7,284 nt of DNA. Source: Candidatus Zhuqueibacterota bacterium RBG_16_48_16. Its GTDB lineage: Bacteria > Zhuqueibacterota > Zhuqueibacteria > Residuimicrobiales > Sediminimicrobiaceae. Made by a program: the position numbers and the translations under genes. A model generated the notes under the pieces. That model worked only from the letters and a program-made list of their open reading frames with translations. It did not search any database and was not told the origin of the DNA. Position 1 is the first letter of the stretch, and every line of letters begins with the position of its first letter. Where the stretch lies: positions 1 to 7,284 of the forward strand of contig METF01000210.1 in NCBI GenBank assembly GCA_001771235.1, in the 5' to 3' direction. Of this stretch, positions 1 to 5,389 are shown piece by piece.

Positions 1-1302
1 ACGACTGATAAAATTTTGCAGGCAATTCGCCGGCATCAGCCGCCCTTTTACCTGTATGATGAATTCACCATTCTGCAAAAATGCGATACCGTATTGTCGA
101 TGCCAAACGCTTATGGCCTGAGTGTTTTTTATGCCATGAAGGCTAATGGCAACAAGGCTCTTTTGCAGTTGATTACCGGTCGGGGATTGGGCGTGGATAC
201 CAGCTCTTTGAACGAAGCTAGAAGGGCTCACCTGGCCGGAGTGCCCCTGAACAGGATGATGCTCACAACACAGGAAATTCCTTTGGGCGACGACCGCCGC
301 GACCTGGAGAAGATGATCTTGCAGGGTTTCAGATATAATATCTGTTCCCTCCGCCAGTTGGAGCTGATCGCTGATTTTGCGACGCAAAACAAGGTTCGCT
401 TGTCCATGCGTATTCATCCCGGTCTGGGCAGCGGTGAATCGGCGACGAGAAACACGGGCAACGATTACGCCTGTTTTGGCGTGCATTTGACCGACATTGA
501 AAAAGCCATCGACTTTGCCCGATCCCACGGTCTGGTCATCGATGAGCTGCACTCGCACATCGGCTCCGGCGGCGATCCCCAAGTCTGGCGGCAGAATATC
601 GACCGGGAGCTTGACTTTGTTGGAAAATATTTTCCCGACGTGGAAATGGTGAATCTTGGCGGCGGCTTTAAAGAAGCCCGAATGCCCGATGAAAAAAGCG
701 CCGATATTCAGGAGCTAGGGCGTTATGCCAAAGGACGGTTTGAAGAATTTTTTATAAAGACCGGCAGAAAGCTGACCATGGCGGTCGAGCCGGGCACTTT
801 TATCATGGCCACTGCCGGCTATATCGTGGCAACGGTCATCGACAAAAAGCAGACCGGGCCGCAAGGCTATGAATTTCTCGTGCTCGATGCGGGCATGGAA
901 GCTAACGCCAGGCCGCTGATGTACGGCTCGCGGCATCCGTTTTACATCATCTCAAAAGACGGCACGTTGTTGTCCAATGAATTTACTTTGACGGATAGCG
1001 GAGCCGGAGCGGATTCGCGCGTGGTGGTCGGCAGATGCTGTGAGAGCGGAGATTCCCAGTGTCTTGACATCAGCGGTAAAATCCTGCCGCGCAAGATGGC
1101 CGAGCCTGAGATTGGCGATTATGTGATCATCGGCGGGGCGGGCGCTTACTGTTCGTCCATGGCGCCGTTCAATTACAATTCTTATACCCAGATTGCTGAA
1201 TTGCTGCTGCGGGAAAGCGGTGATGTCGACGTTATACGAGAAGATCAAAAGCTGGAGCAGATCGTTGTCAATGAAAAGGGGCTGCCAGGTTTTGGTGGTT
1301 AG
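1..1302 (+). CDS. lysA: Diaminopimelate decarboxylase, 5'-truncated by window edge
   Basis: PLP-dependent fold-III decarboxylase that converts meso-diaminopimelate to L-lysine in the cytosol, the last step of lysine synthesis. The frame is open from base 1. A TTG at 16 is a possible start, but the codons before it (TTDKI) align with the N-terminal region of LysA and no ribosome-binding site is seen, so the true start is probably upstream. Visible motifs: YAMKAN with the PLP-binding lysine (codon 139-141), HSHIGSGG (550-573), the glycine-rich phosphate loop GGG (658-666), EPG (787-795), CESGD with the active-site cysteine and substrate-binding glutamate (1039-1053), and a C-terminal GAYCSSMAPFNYNS segment. 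HIGSG and the C-terminal part resemble the E. coli-type LysA. The usual SRP after the NYN motif is SYT here, a minor departure. The gene stops at TAG and is followed by a two-way terminator. The family call is firm; strict substrate specificity is inferred. Confidence 0.9.
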   Translation, partial: TTDKILQAIRRHQPPFYLYDEFTILQKCDTVLSMPNAYGLSVFYAMKANGNKALLQLITGRGLGVDTSSLNEARRAHLAGVPLNRMMLTTQEIPLGDDRRDLEKMILQGFRYNICSLRQLELIADFATQNKVRLSMRIHPGLGSGESATRNTGNDYACFGVHLTDIEKAIDFARSHGLVIDELHSHIGSGGDPQVWRQNIDRELDFVGKYFPDVEMVNLGGGFKEARMPDEKSADIQELGRYAKGRFEEFFIKTGRKLTMAVEPGTFIMATAGYIVATVIDKKQTGPQGYEFLVLDAGMEANARPLMYGSRHPFYIISKDGTLLSNEFTLTDSGAGADSRVVVGRCCESGDSQCLDISGKILPRKMAEPEIGDYVIIGGAGAYCSSMAPFNYNSYTQIAELLLRESGDVDVIREDQKLEQIVVNEKGLPGFGG

Positions 1303-1393
1303 GCAATTCTTAACCTGAAAGTTTTCCTAATCCTGATAAAGTTTTGAGAGCGAACATTGTTTACAAACAGGAAAAGTTTTTTTCACACGGATC

Positions 1394-1434
1394 AAAAACT
1401 CACACGGAAAATCAAAAATTTCGTGTGGGTTTTT
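1394..1434. terminator. Bidirectional intrinsic terminator between convergent genes
   Basis: The left arm AAAAACTCACACGGAAA (1394-1410) pairs with the right arm TTTCGTGTGGGTTTTT (1419-1434), leaving a short A-rich loop. There is one bulged or mismatched G and one T-G wobble. A-runs on the left and T-runs on the right give a U-tract on either strand. It lies about 90 nt after the lysA stop and about 100 nt after the YceI stop on the other strand, so it can serve both genes. The left arm is also part of a direct repeat: CACACGGA plus TCAAAAA occurs at 1384-1398 and again at 1401-1418. Confidence 0.75.
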
Positions 1435-1472
1435 AATCAGTGTGGAGATCATTACGGACTTACGGTTTGCCC

Positions 1473-1497
1473 GTCCCGGGTCGGTACGCCCCGGGGA
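1473..1497. other. GC-rich hairpin in convergent intergenic spacer
   Basis: CCCGGG at 1475-1480 can pair with CCCGGG at 1490-1495, six G-C pairs, around a 9-nt loop (TCGGTACGC) that may itself form two more pairs. The sequence around it (about 1465-1505) is markedly GC-rich in an otherwise AT-rich spacer. No T-tract follows on either strand, so it is not a standard terminator. It could be a dispersed repeat unit or a transcript-end stabiliser. The role is unknown. Confidence 0.4.
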
Positions 1498-1537
1498 GGC
1501 GAAGTTTCTCTGAACAATTACGAAACCCTTTTCATGC

Positions 1538-2134
1538 TCAGATTTTCCTGGTTGCTTCAAGCAGCAATTCGATATCGACCTCTTTACCGGCAACCAGTCC
1601 ACCTTTATCCAACGTCTGATTCCATGAGACGCCAAAATCGAACCGGTTAATCGTCAAGCTGGCTTCAATACCGACCCTTCTGTTGCCCCACGGGTCATCG
1701 ATGATCCCGGTGACTTTGAATGGGATATCCACTTTTTTTGTAACATCGCGGATGGTGAGATCGCCGTGCATGACATAGCCATCATCGGTTTTTACCACTT
1801 TTTCGCTCTTGAATTTAATTTCCGGATACTGTTCGGCGTCAAAGAAATCTCCGCTGCGAAGATGGTTGTCGCGCCGCTCGTTGCCGGTTGTAATGCTGGC
1901 GACGTTGATCGTCCCTTCAATCGAAGATTTTGTCACATCATTTTCATCAAACAAGATAGTCGCAGAGTAATCCGTAAACTCGCCGCGCACGGTGGAAATG
2001 ACCATGTGCTTTACCGCGAATCCGACCCGGCTGTGGGCTTTGTCGATTTCAAACAGGTCTGCACTCGTTGCGACGGATGTGATGGCGAAAATGAGCGCGA
2101 ATAGTGCTGTTGGTGCTTTTGTGGATTTTGTCAT
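1538..2134 (-). CDS. YceI-family periplasmic lipid-binding-like protein
   Basis: A 198-residue protein of the YceI family, a lipocalin-like beta-barrel that in characterised members binds polyisoprenoid or related amphiphilic ligands in the periplasm. Residues 1-26 form a Sec signal peptide: basic start MTKSTK, hydrophobic stretch ALFALIFAITSVA, likely cleavage after ATSA. Family motifs follow: DKAHSRVGFAVKHM (31-44), STVRGEF (47-53), the block TGNERRDNHLRSGDFFDAE (83-101), YPEIKFKS, the strand GDLTIRDVTKKV, and a C-terminal RFDFGVSWNQTL. The length fits the family. The frame extends 31 codons upstream, but the ATG at 2132-2134 is chosen because AGGAGG lies 5 nt before it and the signal peptide starts there. 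The gene is transcribed alone, convergent with lysA, and the region upstream is filled by an inverted-repeat element. The ligand cannot be told from sequence. Confidence 0.9.
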   Translation of the reverse strand: MTKSTKAPTALFALIFAITSVATSADLFEIDKAHSRVGFAVKHMVISTVRGEFTDYSATILFDENDVTKSSIEGTINVASITTGNERRDNHLRSGDFFDAEQYPEIKFKSEKVVKTDDGYVMHGDLTIRDVTKKVDIPFKVTGIIDDPWGNRRVGIEASLTINRFDFGVSWNQTLDKGGLVAGKEVDIELLLEATRKI

Positions 2135-2139
2135 ACGAA

Positions 2140-2145
2140 CCTCCT
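2140..2145 (-). promoter_or_regulatory. Ribosome-binding site that fixes the YceI start
   Basis: Perfect AGGAGG on the minus strand, 5 nt upstream of the ATG at 2132-2134. It decides in favour of the internal ATG over the longer reading frame that opens at 2227. Confidence 0.8.
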
Positions 2146-2206
2146 GTACTGTAATTTTGGTGAAAAGTGAAAAGAAAAACATAGCCTGCATTATTCCAAA
2201 ATTTTC

Positions 2207-2354
2207 GCCACAAAGACACCAAGTCACAAAGGATCACCAAGATTGATGGAAAGGCGTTCTGAAACAGATTTTTTTTATAAATCCGTTTCAGTCACTTGAC
2301 AAATTTGATAGTTCTAATACTTTGTGCACCTTAGTGTCTTTGAGACTTTGGGAC
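2207..2354. repeat. Nested inverted-repeat element, CACAAAGACAC family (copy 1)
   Basis: The left arm (2207-2241) begins GCCACAAAGACACCAAG and is a run of CACAAAG/CACCAAG words. The right arm (2320-2354) is its imperfect reverse complement, with TTTGTGCACCTTAGTGTC. Near the centre is a second, better inverted repeat: CTGAAACAGATTT (2259-2271) and AAATCCGTTTCAG (2279-2291), 12 of 13 pairs with a 7-nt loop. In minus-strand RNA the one mismatch becomes a G-U pair. No T-tract follows the central hairpin on either strand, so it is not a normal terminator. There is no coding content. The arms resemble those at 3814-3885. Probably a non-autonomous palindromic repeat. Confidence 0.6.
2259..2291. other. 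Central hairpin of the 2207-2354 element
   Basis: 13-nt arms CTGAAACAGATTT and AAATCCGTTTCAG enclose a T-rich 7-nt loop. The single A-C mismatch on the plus strand becomes a permitted G-U pair in minus-strand RNA, so the fold is fully paired only if the region is transcribed leftward, that is, as read-through from the NmrA-type gene. No poly-U follows. Confidence 0.6.
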
Positions 2355-2390
2355 AATGAATTAATCAGGCCAAATAATCTCAAACAGGCT

Positions 2391-2536
2391 ACCTTATTTT
2401 TGCTCTAAGAACCTTAGTAGCAACCAACATAAGGTAAAATCCTACCTTATTAGCTTATTTGATGAGAATATGGTAATAAGGTTAAAATGTGGTGGTGGCA
2501 ATTTTTCTACTAAGGTTAAAAAGACAAAAATAAGGT
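2391..2536. repeat. 146-bp MITE-like inverted-repeat element with TAAGGT motifs
   Basis: The left end (2391-2420) and the reverse complement of the right end (2507-2536) are both 30 nt and match at 24 positions. Both begin ACCTTATTTTTG (12 of 12) and end ACCTTAGTAG (10 of 10), with a divergent 8-nt middle of equal length. The interior holds another perfect inverted repeat, ATAAGGTA (2429-2436) and TACCTTAT (2443-2450), with a 6-nt loop. TAAGGT occurs seven times in 146 bp in both orientations: 2391, 2411, 2430, 2444, 2477, 2511 and 2531. There is no open frame, and no clear target-site duplication is seen at the edges. It is either a miniature inverted-repeat element or an array of protein-binding sites. 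Confidence 0.6.
2429..2450. other. Perfect 8-bp palindrome inside the TAAGGT element
   Basis: ATAAGGTA and TACCTTAT are separated by 6 nt (AAATCC). It uses the same TAAGGT word as the ends of the element and could be a dimer-binding operator or a hairpin. Confidence 0.6.
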
Positions 2537-2616
2537 TCAAGTATAAATGCCAATCTTAATAATGCGGACATCTGGTCTGGGTGAGCTATTATGCTTGTAG
2601 AACCAGCGTGTCAATC

Positions 2617-3477
2617 TCAACTCCAATCCACAGTGGTAACCCATTGCTCGAATGTCGTGGGCGCGATGCCGGATTCTTTTGATGTCGCATCAATGTCTGC
2701 ATTATAACCGACGCGGTCGAACCATTCCAGCATGATAGCAAAGTCCTCGCTGGCCTTGCGCACCTCTTCGATGGGCACCTGGACGAACTCGACTTTTTTG
2801 CCCGCCGCTTTGCTGATGAGTTTGGCCGCCTCTGGCATCGTCAGGGCGTCTCCGGCAATATCGATGGCACGGCCATTCAGTTTGCGGTGCTGCTCAAAGG
2901 CCCACAGGCCGTATTTGCCGACGTCCTGCACCGCGATCATTTGCAGCGTTGTCTCCGGTTTCATTCCGATCATCAGCTTGCCCTGGTCGATGCCGGGCTT
3001 GAACCACGGTGAGGCGAGGTTCTCCATAAAAAAGGCCGCCCGGATGATCGTGTAAGAAGGAAAACCGAGCTGTCGAACAGTTTCCTCGACGCGCCACTTG
3101 TTATCAAAGTGAGGAATTCCCGTTTTGCGATGGGCCGATCCGACGGAGGTATACACGTAATGTTGAACGCCCAGCTTTTTGGCGATGGGCGCGATTCGCT
3201 TGCCTTGCTCCTCTTCTTTTTCGACACCGGCTTCCCAGGTGTTTTGAACGGCAAAGACACCCCAGGCGCCTTTGATCGCCTGCTCGAGAGAAGCCGTGTC
3301 ATCCAGGTCGCCCTTTATAACCTCAGCGCCGAGTCTGGCCAATGCCAGGGCTTTTTCGCCTTCCGGCTTGCGCGTCATGGCCCTGATGTGGTAACCTTTT
3401 GCCAAAAGCTCATGGGCCACGGCGCCGCCTTGCTGGCCTGTCGCCCCGGTGACGAGAATTGTTTTTGTATCTGCCAT
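2617..3477 (-). CDS. NmrA/HSCARG-type NAD(P)-binding atypical short-chain reductase
   Basis: A 286-residue cytosolic Rossmann protein of the NmrA-like atypical SDR group, whose members act as NAD(P)-dependent reductases (for example quinone reductases) or NADP(H) redox sensors. The N-terminal beta-alpha-beta has the motif GATGQQG (11-17), followed by MTRKPE after the second strand, where the arginine favours NADP. GDLDD follows the third strand. YTSVGS and HFDNKWRVEE lie in the middle, where this group lacks the classic SDR Tyr-x3-Lys pair. The C-terminal half is the variable substrate-binding part. The start is the ATG at 3475-3477, with GGAG six bases upstream. An earlier in-frame TTG lies upstream of that site and is rejected. 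The gene is divergent from the xylan operon and flanked on both sides by repeat elements. Nothing ties it to xylan use. Substrate unknown. Confidence 0.85.
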   Translation of the reverse strand: MADTKTILVTGATGQQGGAVAHELLAKGYHIRAMTRKPEGEKALALARLGAEVIKGDLDDTASLEQAIKGAWGVFAVQNTWEAGVEKEEEQGKRIAPIAKKLGVQHYVYTSVGSAHRKTGIPHFDNKWRVEETVRQLGFPSYTIIRAAFFMENLASPWFKPGIDQGKLMIGMKPETTLQMIAVQDVGKYGLWAFEQHRKLNGRAIDIAGDALTMPEAAKLISKAAGKKVEFVQVPIEEVRKASEDFAIMLEWFDRVGYNADIDATSKESGIAPTTFEQWVTTVDWS

Positions 3478-3813
3478 AATGTGCTCCTTTATTGTTATCA
3501 ATCAATCTTGCTTTTTTGATCGTTAAAATGGATTGAATTTTGTAGCAGCATTAACGGCATTTGCCGGAGAATAATTCCACAATTTTGTTTTTGCATTTTT
3601 GTTTTATTTTCATACGATTTACATGGTGGTTCTGATAATAAATCACAGAGTGTTTAAACTACCCGTACGATTTTAAGTCTATTAGGGGGATGCGTGCCTT
3701 TTAACCATAAACGCCACTGAATTCGTAGAGGAAAGAATAGCTTTGCATTTTGCTTTGTGATTTTTATATTTGGCATTTAAAATTCGGAAGTATTCAGGTA
3801 TCGTAATTTTTCT

Positions 3814-3885
3814 GCCACGAAAACTCGAAGACACAAAGATGCACAAAGTTTTTTGTGTTCCTTAGTGGCTTTGCGACCTGGTGGC
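3814..3885. repeat. Imperfect inverted repeat, CACAAAGACAC family (copy 2)
   Basis: The left arm (3814-3848) starts GCCACGAAAACTCGAAGACA and continues into CACAAAG words. The right arm (3852-3885) reverse-complements to GCCACCAGGTCGCAAAGCCA followed by CTAAGG. The arms meet at a short T-run. It is the same word family as the arms at 2207-2241 and 2320-2354, but without the central hairpin insert. TATTCAG (3791-3797) and CTGAATA (3885-3891) form an outer inverted pair. Confidence 0.6.
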
Positions 3886-3945
3886 TGAATAGATACTCAA
3901 ATTCACTCGCAATAAACCGCCTGACTTGTCCTGTGGTCAGCCACC
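3880..3945 (+). promoter_or_regulatory. 9-bp inverted repeat upstream of the transporter gene
   Basis: GGTGGCTGA (3880-3888) is the exact reverse complement of TCAGCCACC (3937-3945). The right arm is followed by GTTTTT, a weak terminator-like end, and it also contains a small local hairpin GTGG-TCAG-CCAC. It could act as an attenuator or operator. No partner protein is visible. Confidence 0.3.
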
Positions 3946-3970
3946 GTTTTTAACTTTTACCGGACAGGAG
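3929..3970 (+). promoter_or_regulatory. Candidate hairpin covering the transporter ribosome-binding site
   Basis: TCCTGTGGT (3929-3937) can pair with ACC (3959-3961) and ACAGGA (3964-3969), with GG bulged between them, giving nine pairs. The 3' arm includes most of AGGAG, the ribosome-binding site 7 nt before the ATG at 3977. Folding would hide the site. It shares bases with the inverted repeat 3880-3945, so the two structures would partly exclude each other. Seen by eye only. Confidence 0.35.
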
Positions 3971-3976
3971 AGAAAC

Positions 3977-5374
3977 ATGGCACAACCAGCAGACAGAGTT
4001 TCACTCAAGGAGAAAATCGGCTACAGTTTGGGCGATACGGCATCGAATCTGTTTTTTCAAACCTTTATCTTTTTTCTGCTTTACTTTTATACGGACGTGG
4101 TCGGCATTCCCGCCGCATCCGTTGCCATAATATTTTTAGTTGGTCGGATTTGGGATGCGGTGAACGACCCGATGATGGGCATGCTTGCGGACCGAACCAA
4201 TACGAGATTTGGAAAATTCCGCCCCTTTCTGCTCTATGGCGCTCTACCTTTTGGCATCCTGGGTTTTATCATGTTCATCACTCCGAATCTCAGCATGCAA
4301 GGCAAGGTGATCTACGCTTTCATTACCTACAACCTGATGATGATGATGTACACCGTCATCAATGTGCCCTATTCCGCCCTCATGGGTGTCATCTCGCCCA
4401 ACGCTCAGGAACGTACAGTGGTTTCTTCGTTCCGATTCGTAGCCGCTTTTGTAGGGCAATTCATCGTTCAATTCGCTGTCTTGTGGCTGGTCAGCGTATT
4501 CGGAAAAGACGATGAGGCTGCCGGGTGGCAATGGGCAATGGCGGTTATGGGAGGCTTAGCTGTTGTTCTCTGGCTGGTAACATTCGCCTCCACCAAAGAG
4601 CGCGTGCAACCAGTTAAGGAACAAAAAAATCCGCTAAAGCTGGACTTGGCTGATCTGTTTAAAAATATTCCCTGGGTATTGATCGGTTTGGCCACGATTT
4701 TCCAATTACTATTCAACGTCATCAAGGGTGGAAGTGTCGTGTACTATTTCAAGTACTTTGTGCAGGATCAACAGCTGTCGTTGCTGGGCAGCACTTTTAG
4801 TTTTTCATTCAAGTCCCTGACTTCGGCATTCCTCCTCTTGGGTACGGCGGCAACCATCCTTGGCGCGGTGATGGCCAACATTTTCAGCAAGGCGTTCGGC
4901 AAATCCAGATGTTATTATGGTTTTTTGGGTGTTGCTGCTGTATGCACTGCTCTTTTTTATGTCCTGAAACCCCAGGATCTCGTTTTGATGTTCGTGCTTC
5001 AAATTATAGCGTCGTTTGCCGTGGGCCCGGTCTCGGTGCTTCAATGGGCAATCTATACGGATACGGCTGATTATTCCGAATGGAAAACCGGACGCCGCGC
5101 CACAGCGTTGATCATGGCCGTTTCCTTGTTTGCGCTGAAACTCGGTATTGCCCTGGCCGGTACCTTTCAGGCTTGGGTGCTGAAAGTTTCCGGATATGTG
5201 CCAGATATGCCGCAATCAGCTACCGCACTTAGTGGCATCAAATCACTGATGAGCATTTTTCCCGCCATTGCCGGGATTATTGCTGTTGTATTAATGATTT
5301 TCTATCCGCTCAGCAACAAAAAAATGATCCAGATTGAGAAAGATTTGCTAGAACGGCGTAAAAAGTCAGATTAA
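3977..5374 (+). CDS. GPH-family sugar:cation symporter (xyloside type)
   Basis: A 465-residue inner-membrane transporter of the glycoside-pentoside-hexuronide:cation symporter family (MelB/XylP/YicJ type, MFS fold), with about 12 hydrophobic segments. The N-terminal signature is EKIGYSLGDTASN (12-24). It is followed by RIWDAVNDPMMG, whose D60 and D64 match the cation-binding Asp55 and Asp59 of MelB, and then DRTNTRFGKFRPFLL. The late signature DTADYSEWKTGRRATA lies around 363-377, and K388 sits where MelB has its functional lysine 377. The start is ATG 3977, with AGGAG 7 nt upstream. A longer frame from a TTG at 3926 is rejected. The gene ends in three consecutive in-frame stops (TAA TGA TAA). 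A xylanase follows 15 nt later, so imported xylo-oligosaccharides are the likely substrate; the coupling ion (Na+ or H+) is not decided. Confidence 0.9.
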   Translation: MAQPADRVSLKEKIGYSLGDTASNLFFQTFIFFLLYFYTDVVGIPAASVAIIFLVGRIWDAVNDPMMGMLADRTNTRFGKFRPFLLYGALPFGILGFIMFITPNLSMQGKVIYAFITYNLMMMMYTVINVPYSALMGVISPNAQERTVVSSFRFVAAFVGQFIVQFAVLWLVSVFGKDDEAAGWQWAMAVMGGLAVVLWLVTFASTKERVQPVKEQKNPLKLDLADLFKNIPWVLIGLATIFQLLFNVIKGGSVVYYFKYFVQDQQLSLLGSTFSFSFKSLTSAFLLLGTAATILGAVMANIFSKAFGKSRCYYGFLGVAAVCTALFYVLKPQDLVLMFVLQIIASFAVGPVSVLQWAIYTDTADYSEWKTGRRATALIMAVSLFALKLGIALAGTFQAWVLKVSGYVPDMPQSATALSGIKSLMSIFPAIAGIIAVVLMIFYPLSNKKMIQIEKDLLERRKKSD

Positions 5375-5378
5375 TGAT

Positions 5379-5383
5379 AAGGA
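5379..5383 (+). promoter_or_regulatory. Ribosome-binding site for the GTG start of the xylanase
   Basis: AAGGA lies 6 nt before the GTG at 5390. The only nearby ATG (5384) is followed at once by a stop, so GTG is the supported start. Confidence 0.65.
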
Positions 5384-5389
5384 ATGTAA

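Larger units (their letters stand above)
2135..2616. other. 482-nt gene-free region holding two repeat elements
   Basis: Lies between the YceI start and the NmrA-type stop, both on the minus strand. I find no credible gene on either strand. About 60% is taken by the two palindromic elements at 2207-2354 and 2391-2536, only 36 nt apart. The rest (2537-2616) shows no clear terminator for the NmrA-type gene. The YceI promoter must lie between about 2150 and 2300 if the gene has its own, but no convincing -35/-10 pair was found. Confidence 0.7.
3478..3976. other. 499-nt divergent intergenic region
   Basis: Separates the leftward NmrA-type gene from the rightward transporter, so it should hold both promoters and any operator for the xylan operon. 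It is AT-rich with no credible gene. Visible items: a perfect short palindrome CGGCA-TT-TGCCG (3555-3566); TCAATC (3502-3507) facing GATTGA (3531-3536); the CACAAAG-family repeat (3814-3885); and the structured leader (3880-3970). No confident -35/-10 pair was found. TTTACA at 3618 and GATAAT at 3634 are spaced too closely. Confidence 0.6.

Noticed and set aside
1357..1650. 97-codon open frame on the plus strand after lysA
   Set aside because: It runs through the terminator, the GC-rich hairpin and the antisense of the YceI 3' end. No ribosome-binding site or recognisable protein.
2135..2227. Longer N-terminus for the YceI protein
   Set aside because: The extra 31 codons precede a perfect AGGAGG and a typical signal peptide start, and they run into the repeat region.
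2259..2291. Intrinsic terminator for the NmrA-type gene
   Set aside because: It is more than 300 nt beyond the stop and neither strand has a T-tract after the stem.
2391..2536. CRISPR array or regular iterons made of TAAGGT copies
   Set aside because: The repeats are only 6-7 nt, in both orientations and with irregular spacing. There are no uniform spacers and no cas or rep genes nearby.
3618..3640. Sigma-70-like promoter TTTACA ... GATAAT
   Set aside because: The spacing is about 10 nt, too short for a working -35/-10 pair.
3690..3704. Four-codon leader peptide (ATG CGT GCC TTT TAA) after a G-run
   Set aside because: The G-run touches the ATG with no spacing, the peptide is not rich in a regulatory amino acid, and no attenuator follows.
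3926..3976. Longer N-terminus for the GPH symporter
   Set aside because: It would begin at a TTG without a ribosome-binding site and would read through AGGAG placed correctly for the ATG at 3977.
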